NCBI GenBank assembly: GCA_002428365.1
Contig: DIVW01000043.1
Location: forward strand, 1 to 64,000
Reading direction: 5' to 3'
Length of the DNA: 64,000 nt
From: Propionibacteriaceae bacterium UBA6122
GTDB taxonomy: Bacteria > Actinomycetota > Actinomycetes > Propionibacteriales > Propionibacteriaceae
Shown: positions 33,321 through 41,937 of the stretch, one piece after another
Layout: every line of letters begins with the position of its first letter
Numbering within the stretch: the stretch's first letter is position 1
Program-made: the position numbers and the translations under genes
Notes under the pieces: model-generated
Databases searched by the model: none
Seen by the model: only the letters and a program-made list of their open reading frames with translations
Told to the model about the DNA's origin: nothing

Positions 33321-34119
33321 TGCCGAGGCGAGCAGCCGAAGCCAACTCGTCCGGGGTCAGTGATGCCAGCCGGTCGAGCAGGGCTGGGGCGAACGTGCCC
33401 GGGCCAGACGAGGTGGCCGCTGCTTGATCGGCGGCCACGGTGAGCATGGCGGTGGCCGCGGTGGCCGCCTCCAGACCGTTCTTGGTGACGGCGGCGAAGG
33501 CTGCCATCAGCGCGCCCAGCGCACAGCCAACTCCGGTCACTCGGGTGAGCCACTCATGCCCGTTAGCGACGGTGCGGCTGCGGCGGCCATCGGTGAGGTA
33601 ATCCACTGGACCGCTCACTGCCACCGCACAGTCGTAGCGGGTGGCCAAGTAGATGGCGGTCAGCGCGGCTGATTCAACGCTGTCGGCGGTGTCAGCGCCG
33701 CGTCCGCCCGTGGAAGCTCCGGCGAGGCCGAGCACTTCGGAGGCGTTGCCCCGAATCACCGTCGGCCGGGCTTGCTCCAGCAGCTCAAGGGCGACTTCGG
33801 TGCGCCAGGGCAGACCACCGGCGGCCACCGGATCGAGCACCCAGGGACGTCCGGCTGCGGCGGCAGCTCGCACCGCTTCCCGCATGGCGGCGACGGTCTC
33901 TGAGTAGGGAGTGCCCAGGTTGATGAGCACCGCCGAAGCCACCCCGGCGAAGGCCCCGGCTTCGGCCGGATTGTCGACCATCGCTGGGGAGGCTCCGGCG
34001 GCGAGCAGCACGTTGGCCGTCCAGTTGACCGCCACGATGTTGGTCAGGCATTGCACTAGCGGTGCCTGCGAGCGCAGATCGGCGAGTGCCTGGGCAAGGT
34101 CAAGCCCTATGGGCGTCAT
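33313..34119 (-). CDS. thiM: Hydroxyethylthiazole kinase
   Basis: 268 residues. PLVQCLTNIVAVNWTANVLL and AGASPAMVDNPAEA at the N-terminus, WVLDPVAAGGLPWR near 94-107, VIRGNASEVLGLAG (anion hole and phosphate contacts), and VTGVGCALGALMAAFAAV with the catalytic Cys near 195 are all typical of ThiM. It phosphorylates the thiazole moiety for salvage. First gene of the thiamine operon; its ribosome binding site GGGAGGG is part of the 3' end of the TPP riboswitch, which points to translational control. Confidence 0.95.
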   Translation of the reverse strand: MTPIGLDLAQALADLRSQAPLVQCLTNIVAVNWTANVLLAAGASPAMVDNPAEAGAFAGVASAVLINLGTPYSETVAAMREAVRAAAAAGRPWVLDPVAAGGLPWRTEVALELLEQARPTVIRGNASEVLGLAGASTGGRGADTADSVESAALTAIYLATRYDCAVAVSGPVDYLTDGRRSRTVANGHEWLTRVTGVGCALGALMAAFAAVTKNGLEAATAATAMLTVAADQAAATSSGPGTFAPALLDRLASLTPDELASAARLGNA

Positions 34120-34125
34120 GGAAGA

Positions 34126-34214
34126 TCCCTCCCGTCGCCGGCATTACCCGGCGGGTTCGGCGGTCGACGTCCGCTTGACGTCCTCTCAGCCCGTAGTTCG
34201 ACGAGCTCCCGCGT
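34126..34214 (-). ncRNA. TPP riboswitch (THI element)
   Basis: Read on the minus strand, the sequence has the conserved CTGAGAG of the pyrimidine-binding arm, preceded by the stem AGCTCGT/ACGGGCT. A GACGTC/GACGTC hairpin and the hallmark GAACCCGCCGGGTAATGCCG follow, then GCGACGGGAGGGA. It directly precedes thiM, and the GGGAGGG end doubles as the ribosome binding site, so TPP binding probably blocks initiation. Confidence 0.9.
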
Positions 34215-34303
34215 GATTCAGTTTGTGATCGCGACCCTAGCAGTGACCGACCGGGGCAGGCCTCCCCTCGTCCCACCTGGCGTACGCTCGGGACGGGGTG
34301 CGC

Positions 34304-34485
34304 TTATCCACAGGACGGCGGCGCCTTCCTGAGGCCAACCTGAGCATTGGGTGGCCCGGTCGGAAGCCGCTGAGCGGCAAGGCTGAACAAAGACTGTCAT
34401 CGAGGTAACGGCACGGTGACTCACGTCCGGCGACCGCGTGCGCACTAGGGACTTTATCCACAGAAGTTGTCCACAGTGGGGATAA
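34304..34485. promoter_or_regulatory. Cluster of DnaA-box-like sequences
   Basis: TTATCCACA occurs at 34304-34312 and 34454-34462, TTGTCCACA at 34467-34475, and TGGGGATAA (complement TTATCCCCA) at 34477-34485. Three boxes fall within 32 bases. No dnaA, dnaN or replication gene is adjacent. The cluster could titrate DnaA, act as a secondary origin-like site, or belong to the edge of the island that follows. Confidence 0.5.
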
Positions 34486-34826
34486 CTACAGCCGTGTAGT
34501 TAGCTCGACCACAGCTGCCCTAGCCGCTCCGCTTGTCCGGCGACGCGCAAAATGACACACGCGGCGAGACTCTGACACGGCGTGACACAGGTCGCGGGCT
34601 GCGACCTGAAATCCGTCTTGTTATCACCGCATCGAGACCGTCTTGGCTTGCCGCCCGTGAGCGCATCCCGACTCTCGTTTTCGCTCGGACCGGGCATCTG
34701 AGAATCCGACCCTTGGTAGTTGATACAGCGGAGGAATCCTGAACCGGCCCGGCGCAGACGACACCGGCTCACAGGCACTGATACTAGGCAGCCGCGATGG
34801 CGAAAATCGCGACACACAGAGGTGGG
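34486..34826. other. Intergenic stretch at the left side of the defence island
   Basis: No convincing gene in either direction; short frames here lack homology and ribosome binding sites. It contains GCCCGTGAGCGCATCCC at 34653-34669, which recurs as GCCCGCGAGCGCATCCC near 42250 on the far side of the island, and several GACAC/GAGAC-type short repeats. Confidence 0.5.
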
Positions 34827-36161
34827 TCACACTTTCGGCACGATGGTGACTTCTTGACGGGAGGTGGCCACTGCGACGCCATCCCGAACTGCCCATACTT
34901 GAACCCAGTGCGGGCCCTCGAAGTCGGCCGTCTCAGTAATCTGAGCGCCTCGCTGTTCGATCTGTCCCCGTTCCATCTTTCGATCTTGAGCCTCAGGCCC
35001 GAAGTTGCGGACCTTCCAGTAGAAGGTCGCATCGGGGACGTCGCAATCGTCGACCGTGAACGTAAGCGAGCGACCGATCTGAACGACATCACCAGCACGG
35101 GGCAGGGGCCTGGGACGTCTGAGCTTTCGTGAACTCATCCGACCGACCATCTTCACGTGGTACCGGGGGTCGAGACGTTCCGCGATTCCCTTGTCTGCAA
35201 GCGTCTGCTCCCCGGGTGCTCGGGCGGTGCGCGCCCCCGTCGCACCCCGAGTGCCACCACTCGCGAGTTGCGCACGCGCCTCGACGCCGAAATCGCTGCC
35301 AAATACCTCTCGCCACAAGGGCATGCTGTCCGCGAAAGTGGCGTCGTAGGCCTTCTCGATCTTGGCGACCCAGGTTCGAAGACGGCTCTTGAATGCGGTG
35401 TAGTCCGACTGAGTCCAGCGGTTGGCCAGGTTCTCGCCAGAGCCGCTGCGGTCGTCTACAAACGGTGGGCTACTCAGCGACTCCAGGTAGTCACGAAGCG
35501 CTGCGGTCAGCACCGTCAGGGTAGAGGCGACGCTGCTGTATGCGGGATCTCCGTACGGGTTAACGCGTCCGGCAAGGAGCGCGGTGAGGACGACGGAGGG
35601 GATCTCGGCACTGCTGTTCTCGCGCAAGTATTTGACGAGTCGAACCACCTTCGCCAGATATCCGTCGGTGCTTCGGTTCTGCCCTTCGAACCACTCATTG
35701 AGCGCCGTGGGGTCCTGCATGATCCACCGATTCTCGGTGCGGTGTGTGATGTACGTCGCGCCGCCGCGTTCGACGAACGGCACCAGGTCGACGTGAAACT
35801 CATCGGCGTACTGAACTCGCAGGCATCGCTTCTTCATCGTGCTCTTGCCTGCGTAGCGGGCTGATGACTCGAACGCCTTGTGTAGCGCCGGCACGTAGTC
35901 CTCGGCATCCCACCCGTCAACTTCCTCCATCGGCACCAGAAGATCGGCGTCGTAGTCGTTCCCGTCGACGGGCCGGATGATGGTGCGGAGTGCGTAGGAG
36001 CCTTGGGGTATCACGTCGTCGGTGATTTCGCCGATCGCAGGGTCATCATTCACGAAGTCGTTGAGGGTGGAAACCCGACTGAGAAGGAGGTTCCACCTAG
36101 TCTCGTTCAGGTTGACGTGATCGTTGAGAAACTCCCTGAAAGCGTCGTTACATGCGCTCAT
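34827..36161 (-). CDS. cdnD: CBASS CD-NTase (cyclic oligonucleotide synthase) with AGS-C sensor domain
   Basis: 444 residues. The nucleotidyltransferase (SMODS) core has PQGSYALRTIIRP (Gly-Ser at 54-55), catalytic Asp71 and Asp73 in NDYDADLLVP, and the third acidic residue Asp125 in FHVDLVPFV. The C-terminal part (about 335-444) matches the AGS-C domain that follows CD-NTases: FYWKVRNFGPEAQ, GPHWVQVWAV, VTIVPKV. On phage infection such enzymes make a cyclic di- or trinucleotide that activates a partner effector. It is the second gene of a two-gene operon: its ATG overlaps the effector stop by four bases. Nucleotide product and exact clade are not predictable, so the symbol is provisional. No Cap2/Cap3 or HORMA/TRIP13 genes are present, hence a type I (minimal) system. 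Confidence 0.92.
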   Translation of the reverse strand: MSACNDAFREFLNDHVNLNETRWNLLLSRVSTLNDFVNDDPAIGEITDDVIPQGSYALRTIIRPVDGNDYDADLLVPMEEVDGWDAEDYVPALHKAFESSARYAGKSTMKKRCLRVQYADEFHVDLVPFVERGGATYITHRTENRWIMQDPTALNEWFEGQNRSTDGYLAKVVRLVKYLRENSSAEIPSVVLTALLAGRVNPYGDPAYSSVASTLTVLTAALRDYLESLSSPPFVDDRSGSGENLANRWTQSDYTAFKSRLRTWVAKIEKAYDATFADSMPLWREVFGSDFGVEARAQLASGGTRGATGARTARAPGEQTLADKGIAERLDPRYHVKMVGRMSSRKLRRPRPLPRAGDVVQIGRSLTFTVDDCDVPDATFYWKVRNFGPEAQDRKMERGQIEQRGAQITETADFEGPHWVQVWAVRDGVAVATSRQEVTIVPKV

Positions 36162-37309
36162 TTGTCAATCTCCAGTGCTTCGACGTAGCTCTGACTGATA
36201 CCCAACTCGTACATGACGAGGGTGGGATCGACGTACGGCCTGCGGAAGCGGCCCAACGCCACCGCAGCTGGTGCCGGCACCGCCGCAACGATGTGCAAAC
36301 GCTTCACCGTCGGCAGCTGCCGCTCGATTTCGGCGAGCAAGGCGCGCCAGGCCGCGGCGAATGCGTCAACTGCCGCGCGTGAGTTGAGAAGGTCTGGACC
36401 CGGCGCCGCAGACGAAGGGCGCACTTTGGCGATCGGAAGCGAGGCGAGCTCGCCGGGCAGCCGGTCAATCTGCACCTCTGCAGTCACCTCCACCGCAACC
36501 ACCACTCCATCAACTAACCCCACGTCGGGCAACTCGAAAACGAACTCAGGAGCTTCCGGAGCTGTCGGCTCGCCCCAACACCAGGCTCGGTCGGTGTTGT
36601 CACGGCTTCGACGAAACACGTCGACAGCCCACTTGTCTCCCAGCTTGTGTCCGAGGTAAGCGAGAAGTGGGATAGGAGCGAGCGCAAACACTGAGACGTG
36701 TTCAACGCGGCCTTCACTGATATCAGCTGCGATTCTGGCTGCCGCGGCGTCAATCTGTTGCTTTCCGCGTTTCCATACCCATTCGTCCGTCACGGGGTCG
36801 GTCAGGTCGATGTCTATTTGGTAGGTGAGGTTTCCCAACGTGTGTGGCGCGCGCTGGCTCTCCACGAGCGCATACGCAATCTCGCGCGTCGAGGCGGCCA
36901 CCGAGTGACCTCGCACCGTACTGCGGGTTGTCACAACCAGCGTACGGTTCTCCGTACGGAAGTCGGTCAGCGCGGCCACCATCGACTCGTGCTGCTGCTT
37001 GATCCCACGAAGCACGTCAACGGTGTAGATGGCCTGACCATCGGTCGAATCGATCTTCCGATGACAACCGTGGCAAAGAAGCATGAGGTTGGCCTCCTTG
37101 TCACGCTCTGTGAACGGGACGGCCGCATCGCCGCGCGGCGACCCTGCACCCGCGGTGGCTCCCGCCTGGTGGGCGACTTCCCCGATGGTGACCGTCACCT
37201 CGGTGAGGGCCGCCACAAGTTGCGGTTCCCCACACATGCTGCAGCGACCCGCCGCCTTCGCCCAGACACTCACCAGGACCGGGACTGGTGGCGGCTTCCG
37301 TTTGGTCAT
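36158..37309 (-). CDS. cap5: CBASS effector: HNH endonuclease fused to SAVED domain (Cap5-like)
   Basis: 383 residues from the ATG at 37309, which gives the compact Cap5 length; frame upstream lacks homology. The HNH domain (about 10-95) has zinc cysteines in CSMC (23-26) and LCHGCHRKID (79-88), with HNH residues His47 (EVAHQAG), Asn74 (EANLMLL) and His83. The C-terminal SAVED domain (about 195-383) ends in the typical LHIVAAVPAPAAVALGRF and DPTLVMYELG. SAVED binds the cyclic nucleotide made by the CD-NTase and turns on indiscriminate double-strand DNA cutting, killing the infected cell (family knowledge). The effector precedes the synthase in the operon, the reverse of the common order. Confidence 0.92.
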   Translation of the reverse strand: MTKRKPPPVPVLVSVWAKAAGRCSMCGEPQLVAALTEVTVTIGEVAHQAGATAGAGSPRGDAAVPFTERDKEANLMLLCHGCHRKIDSTDGQAIYTVDVLRGIKQQHESMVAALTDFRTENRTLVVTTRSTVRGHSVAASTREIAYALVESQRAPHTLGNLTYQIDIDLTDPVTDEWVWKRGKQQIDAAAARIAADISEGRVEHVSVFALAPIPLLAYLGHKLGDKWAVDVFRRSRDNTDRAWCWGEPTAPEAPEFVFELPDVGLVDGVVVAVEVTAEVQIDRLPGELASLPIAKVRPSSAAPGPDLLNSRAAVDAFAAAWRALLAEIERQLPTVKRLHIVAAVPAPAAVALGRFRRPYVDPTLVMYELGISQSYVEALEIDK

Positions 37310-37462
37310 ACCGCTAAAGGTAGCGACGAGCTCCGACAGCGAGAACAGTGTTGCCCGCATTTGGCTGCGTTCGGCACCGTGGATCCACCCACCTTCCTCA
37401 TGGGGCCAGTGCCTGACGCGCGAGGTTGTCGGGCAATACCCCGCGGGCATACGTTCATAGCT

Positions 37463-38604
37463 GTGGCTGGTGATGATGGCATCCCTCGCGAATCCCTGGA
37501 GGACTCCGCTCGTGACACGGCACACGCGGGCCCCTTCGATGGGCTTAATGCGTGGCTCCTGACCTCTGTGGACGAACACATAGCCAGGATTCCGGGGGCC
37601 GAGGCTCAGCAGACGTTTCTCGATGGTTTGGCAAAGAGGCTTCCCAAGCTGTTTAGCGACAGGGCAGGTCAGGTCGTTGATTCACTGTTCGAGTCTGCGT
37701 CGGCCATGCTCGCCGACTACCGGGCGCTCGACGCCTCCCACGCCGCCGAGGTCGAGAAGTGCTGGGGCGAGGCGCTCGACATCTACCGAATGCTCTGGGT
37801 CTCATGTCACGAAGCCATTGGGCTTTGAGTGACCGGCACTTCAACGTTGAAGGCTACGACCCACCCGCAATGGTTCACGCCCAAGTTGGGCTTCAGGCCC
37901 GCGCTTGCCGCGTTGGTGTCGAAGTGCTGGCGCTCCTGCGGTCGGGTCTTGGCGCTGGCGCCCTCGGCCGAGCACGCACTCTGCAGGAGATCGCAACGAT
38001 CTCAACCGTACTCGCGAGGCACGGGGCGCTCGATGGCGCCCATCCTGACTTGGCGGATCGATACCTGATGCACGCCCACGTGGTGAGTTGGTTGGATGCA
38101 GTCGAGTACCAGGTTGTCGCACCAAAGCTGGGCTACGAGCGGCTCACTGACGTGGAGATGGCCACACTCCAGCGGCCTCGGGACGAGTCGGTCGCCGAGT
38201 ATGGCGGAGCATTCGCCAAAGCGAACGGCTGGGCAGCCTGCCTAACAGACAACCAGAAGGCACCCCGTCTCAGTGACCTCGACGCCCTAGCTGGGGCGGA
38301 CCATATGCGTGTTCACTACTCGTGGGCCAGCCACGAAATACATGCCGACGCTAAGTCATGGGTGATGAACCACGAAACCGATGGACCCGTTACCTTCCGG
38401 AACACCGGCCCCTCACCGCGAGGTATGGCTGATGCTGCTCAGGTGGCACTGATGTCGCTCGTCCAAGTCACCGAGAACACCCTGAATACCGCTCCGGACG
38501 CCGACGACCGCCCCGCTGACTTAATCCTCATTGAGGTCCTCCACAAGTTGCTCGACCGAGCATGGACCGCTTTCTCCTCTGCGGACGCGGCAGTGGAGGC
38601 CTAA
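37463..38604 (+). pseudogene. DUF5677 protein gene interrupted by a frameshift
   Basis: Two frames together give one continuous DUF5677 protein. The first (GTG at 37463 or 37568, to the stop at 37826-37828) holds the N-terminal part including DGLAKRLPKLF and KCWGEALDIYRMLWVSCHEA. The second (frame of 37804-38604) continues SDRHFNVEGYDPPAMVHAQV, LARACRVGVEVLALLRSG-like and RTLQEIATISTVLARHG segments to DHMRVHYSWASHEIHADAK. DUF5677 is a family of unknown function often found near defence genes. The switch is at or before GGGCTTTGAGTGACC. A frameshift mutation, a sequencing error, -1 recoding, or a reinitiated second gene from ATG at 37804 are all possible. Divergent from the CBASS operon, with about 150 bases between starts. 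Confidence 0.7.
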
Positions 38605-38807
38605 ACGCGGACCTGTCCACCTGCCGCAGGACTGAACGACATGTATGTCACGCTCCGGCCGCACATCGCTGTGACGATCGCTCCACCAATCCCGATGGAT
38701 GGTCTCAAGTAGTCATCCTCCCACCCACTCGCCGGGGGCTTGCCGAGAGATGGAGGGAATGTTGCTTGTGGCGATGAATACGCACCACAGACCCATAAAG
38801 TGACGCT

Positions 38808-39530
38808 ATGAGCCCTCTCCCCAATCTCATGCGTGAGGCCGGCCTCACCCGCGTAAGCATCATCAAGAATCGTGGCACTGACGACGAGCAGCGCTTCGAG
38901 GTCGAAGCCCAACTACTCAACTCAAGCAAGGCCTACTTTGCACTCGAGGACCCCCTCTATGAGGGGGACAGCGTCGAGTTGCCCGATCCGCGAGGGGGTC
39001 AGATCGTCAAGATCGCGGTCAAGGTGGTTCAGCACCCCATGCCCGCCAACATGTCGCACGCATTCGGAGGGTCCAACGGATACGCAGAGGTGGACTGGGG
39101 CGAAGCTGACCCGGTTCGACAGCCTCCAGTCCGGCGCCTGAGTCTTCAGCGATTACACCCTGCGGTGGTCGACTCGGCGAGCGCCCTGTTCGCCGACCGG
39201 CAATACGACTCAGCGGTGACCGAGGCAATGAAGTCGGTTGAGGTCCGTGTCCGGGAACTAACTGGGCTCCAGGTGTCCGGTGCGGCCCTGATGCAGGAAG
39301 CGTTTAGGCCGAACGATCCTCGCCTCGACGTGAGCCTTGAATCTGGGCGAAGCGGTGGCGACGAGCGTGAGGGGTACTTCTATCTGTTCCGAGGCGCCAT
39401 GGTCGGAATCCGGAATCCCAAAGCACACGAACTGTCCCGAAGCGAGGATCCAGACGAGGCGCTTGAAGTTCTTGCCCTTGCGAGTCTGTTGCATCGTCGA
39501 ATCGATATCGCGGAGGAGCGACTGACCTAA
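38808..39530 (+). CDS. TIGR02391 family (Ymh-like) protein
   Basis: 240 residues. The C-terminal 130 residues show the TIGR02391 pattern: LHPAVVDSASALFADRQYDS, VRVRELTGLQVSGAALMQEA, FYLFRGAMVGIRNPKAHEL and LEVLALASLLHRRID. The family is a helical bundle of HEPN-like character with the conserved RNPxAH, found mostly in mobile or defence loci; whether it has RNase activity is unproven. The N-terminal 100 residues form a separate beta-rich region. Here it sits 203 bases after the DUF5677 gene on the same strand, in the island with CBASS. Confidence 0.8.
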   Translation: MSPLPNLMREAGLTRVSIIKNRGTDDEQRFEVEAQLLNSSKAYFALEDPLYEGDSVELPDPRGGQIVKIAVKVVQHPMPANMSHAFGGSNGYAEVDWGEADPVRQPPVRRLSLQRLHPAVVDSASALFADRQYDSAVTEAMKSVEVRVRELTGLQVSGAALMQEAFRPNDPRLDVSLESGRSGGDEREGYFYLFRGAMVGIRNPKAHELSRSEDPDEALEVLALASLLHRRIDIAEERLT

Positions 39531-39754
39531 GGCGGGCCATAGACGACCCGGCGCGATGAACACCGACTGCCTGATGGGCGCCGTCCTGGTGTTGGTCCTG
39601 CTGCCGATCAAGTAGTTACTCATCAGGTGCCGCAAACCCGGCGGGTGCTGAACGCCGCGAGGCCAGCAGAGCGGGACGTTCAGCCGTGCTCTCGGACGGG
39701 CAGGGCTGCGCTGGCCAGCACCGCGTTGTGCAAGTGTCGTTCTAGGCTGCTCAC

Positions 39755-40465
39755 GTGGAAATTCTCTCGGCCATAAGCACCTTACTTGCGGGGCTGGCCT
39801 CCTTGGGTGCGGTGTTCATCGCGGTGAAGGCGCTGCGAGCTACTCGAAACGCCCCCGTGGCGGATCACCTTCTCCTCGCCTACGGGGACATGCTTGCCGC
39901 GCTCGAAGACCTAAGTGCGGAGGCAAGGCAACTCCAGAGGGTCGATCCGGCGTACCTGAACAGCCGGGAAGCTCTCGGGTCCAGCTTTCGACGGTTCTCG
40001 ACCGCAGCGGCCAGGGTCGACCTGATTGAACCGCCCGTGACGAAGCTGCCGGAGTACGGCGAATGGGTCAGATCGGTGGCGAACAATCTAGCCTGCGATC
40101 TGCGTCAAGCGGATGAATTCGCCGAGCTGCACGAGGCGATCTTTGCTGACGGCGCCGTGGACCTACGGCCAGCCGGTGTGCCCGATGAAGAGTGGGAGGA
40201 TGCGAAGCGATCCGGGTCCTACCGGTCGGTCCTGCTGATGGGGCTGGAGGCACCCCCAAAGCGCCCGAAGGATTTCGTCGACCTTGAGACATGGTTTCGC
40301 CCACGCGTTCTCGGCTTCGGTGATGGCACCGAGTGGGATGACGATCATTCGGTATACAGCCCATTTGCGGACTACATGACGCAGCACGTTCGCCTGCTCG
40401 ACGACTTCGTACGTGAGTACTTGGTTCCCTGGGCGCGGACAAGCGTCCGCGAGGCGCTGGACTAA
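39755..40465 (+). CDS. Membrane-anchored protein of unknown function
   Basis: 236 residues. A single N-terminal membrane helix (about 5-26, TLLAGLASLGAVFIAVKAL) is followed by a soluble mostly helical domain rich in acidic residues and tryptophan. No recognised family. GTG start at 39755. Island context with CBASS, DUF5677 and TIGR02391 genes suggests an accessory or defence role, but nothing in the sequence shows one. It converges with the gene at 40567; the 101 bases between hold no clear terminator. Confidence 0.6.
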   Translation: MEILSAISTLLAGLASLGAVFIAVKALRATRNAPVADHLLLAYGDMLAALEDLSAEARQLQRVDPAYLNSREALGSSFRRFSTAAARVDLIEPPVTKLPEYGEWVRSVANNLACDLRQADEFAELHEAIFADGAVDLRPAGVPDEEWEDAKRSGSYRSVLLMGLEAPPKRPKDFVDLETWFRPRVLGFGDGTEWDDDHSVYSPFADYMTQHVRLLDDFVREYLVPWARTSVREALD

Positions 40466-40566
40466 GCCCTCGACTGATAAACAGGCGCTACGAACTAACC
40501 ACCAGCGGGCACGGGCGCCGTTCTCGGTACACCTCATGACACGCTGCAATCCGCGATGCAACGTGC

Positions 40567-41937
40567 TCAGGTCAGCTCAATGAGGACCGTGCGCGCTTGG
40601 GCAATGTGGCATTCCGGGTAGAGCGACTGCACGTCGCCCTCGTTGGTCAGAAAGTGGTGAACCGCGCCTGGCAGCCAAGTCGGATCGAGAGGACGCCGGG
40701 CGAGAGGGTTGTGGAAGACCTCCATGCCCGTGATCCAGTCTTCCCAGTACTCGGGCTCGACCTCTCCAGAGAAGGCCCGTCTCTCGATCCCCTCGTCTGA
40801 TTGGACGAGCATTAGGCCGCGGTGGAGGATCTTCACGTCGTCCCGCTGAAAGCCCGCTTCGACACCCATGCGAGAGAACTTCGACAGAGTGCCTTGGCTG
40901 TTGAAGATCACGGCGCTGACATTCTCGGAGTCGGGGAGTTCGAAGAACCGCGAGGGAACCTGCTTCTCACCCCACGTGTGAGTGTCGATGCGGGCGGTTC
41001 GTCCGGTGCTATCGACGACGTCGTAAATGCTGATGCCATAGAGATACGCGATGAGCCCGCCGATGCTGTGCGTCATCGAGGAGTCCGCGTGGAAGTCCTG
41101 GACAGCGAAGACCAACGGCATCTCGCTGATGCCGGGCCGCTCCCAGTACTGCTTTCGCAGCTTACTTGTAAGTGGACCCGCGAACCTGATCGGAAGGTAG
41201 TGATCAACGTATCCGGGGAGGTCGCCTTCGGACTCTGGCTTGTAGGAAGGAACAACGACACCTGATTGATCGCGGGTCGGGTTCACTGTGGTGGCCTCAA
41301 TGGCAAACGAGCCCTCAAGGCAACGTGCCACAAAGTCCGGGCTCGGTACGGGTTGTGTCACCTCGTAGCCGAGAGAGATCAGTGTCGCCCACAGGTACAA
41401 CTCCCACACCCTGGCATCAAACCCGTTCGTCTGGAACTGCTCGATGAAGTTGCCGTCACGGTCCGCGTACCAGCGCATCATCACATTGATGAGTTCCCGC
41501 GCGGACCATTGCCCCCTGTCGTCACGGACTCTCTTGAAGTTCGGGTGAAGGCGGCCCTCCGCCACCAGCGGGGCAAAGAAGTCGGCCGCGTCCCCGGCCT
41601 CGTCTCCTTGTGCGCGCTGCTCTTCGACGTCGGCGAGAACTGTCGTCAGGAGTCCCTCCAGCGCTGCGCCCGCCTCTGGTGCCGTAGCGAAGTAGCCCGT
41701 TTGATTGGCCCATCTGAAGCGGCCAAGTAGGTCGGGTAGGAAGACGATGGCTGAGAACTCCAAGTCGAGGTCCACGATCATCACCGCGAAGACAGAGTTA
41801 TCATCCGCGCCCAACCACGCCACTTCGTGCGCGACACTGGCGACTTCGGGGCGGCGACAGTAGCCAACGAAGGCATCAAAACGGGCCTTCGAAACCTCCC
41901 TGATGACAGTTGGCCCGGCTGATCCATTCACGGTCAT
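40567..41937 (-). CDS. Unknown protein with possible PD-(D/E)XK-like core
   Basis: 456 residues from the ATG at 41937, supported by GGAAGGA about 8 bases upstream; the frame is open to 42018 but without a site. The central part has NGFDARVWELYLWATLISLG, then PSPDFVARCLEGSFAIEATT, a D-x-n-E-x-T arrangement after a helix that resembles a PD-(D/E)XK nuclease core with Thr in place of Lys. Related proteins are often labelled glycosaminoglycan attachment site proteins (memory of family naming, unchecked). Nuclease activity is inference. It is the rightmost gene of the accessory island and is transcribed towards the membrane protein gene. Confidence 0.55.
   Translation of the reverse strand: MTVNGSAGPTVIREVSKARFDAFVGYCRRPEVASVAHEVAWLGADDNSVFAVMIVDLDLEFSAIVFLPDLLGRFRWANQTGYFATAPEAGAALEGLLTTVLADVEEQRAQGDEAGDAADFFAPLVAEGRLHPNFKRVRDDRGQWSARELINVMMRWYADRDGNFIEQFQTNGFDARVWELYLWATLISLGYEVTQPVPSPDFVARCLEGSFAIEATTVNPTRDQSGVVVPSYKPESEGDLPGYVDHYLPIRFAGPLTSKLRKQYWERPGISEMPLVFAVQDFHADSSMTHSIGGLIAYLYGISIYDVVDSTGRTARIDTHTWGEKQVPSRFFELPDSENVSAVIFNSQGTLSKFSRMGVEAGFQRDDVKILHRGLMLVQSDEGIERRAFSGEVEPEYWEDWITGMEVFHNPLARRPLDPTWLPGAVHHFLTNEGDVQSLYPECHIAQARTVLIELT

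Noticed and set aside
34304..34485. Chromosomal origin oriC
   Set aside because: No dnaA, dnaN, rpmH or parAB nearby; kept only as a DnaA-box cluster.
36698..37462. Plus-strand frame antisense to the Cap5 gene
   Set aside because: Only the part after about 37463 belongs to the DUF5677 gene; the upstream part is the shadow of cap5.
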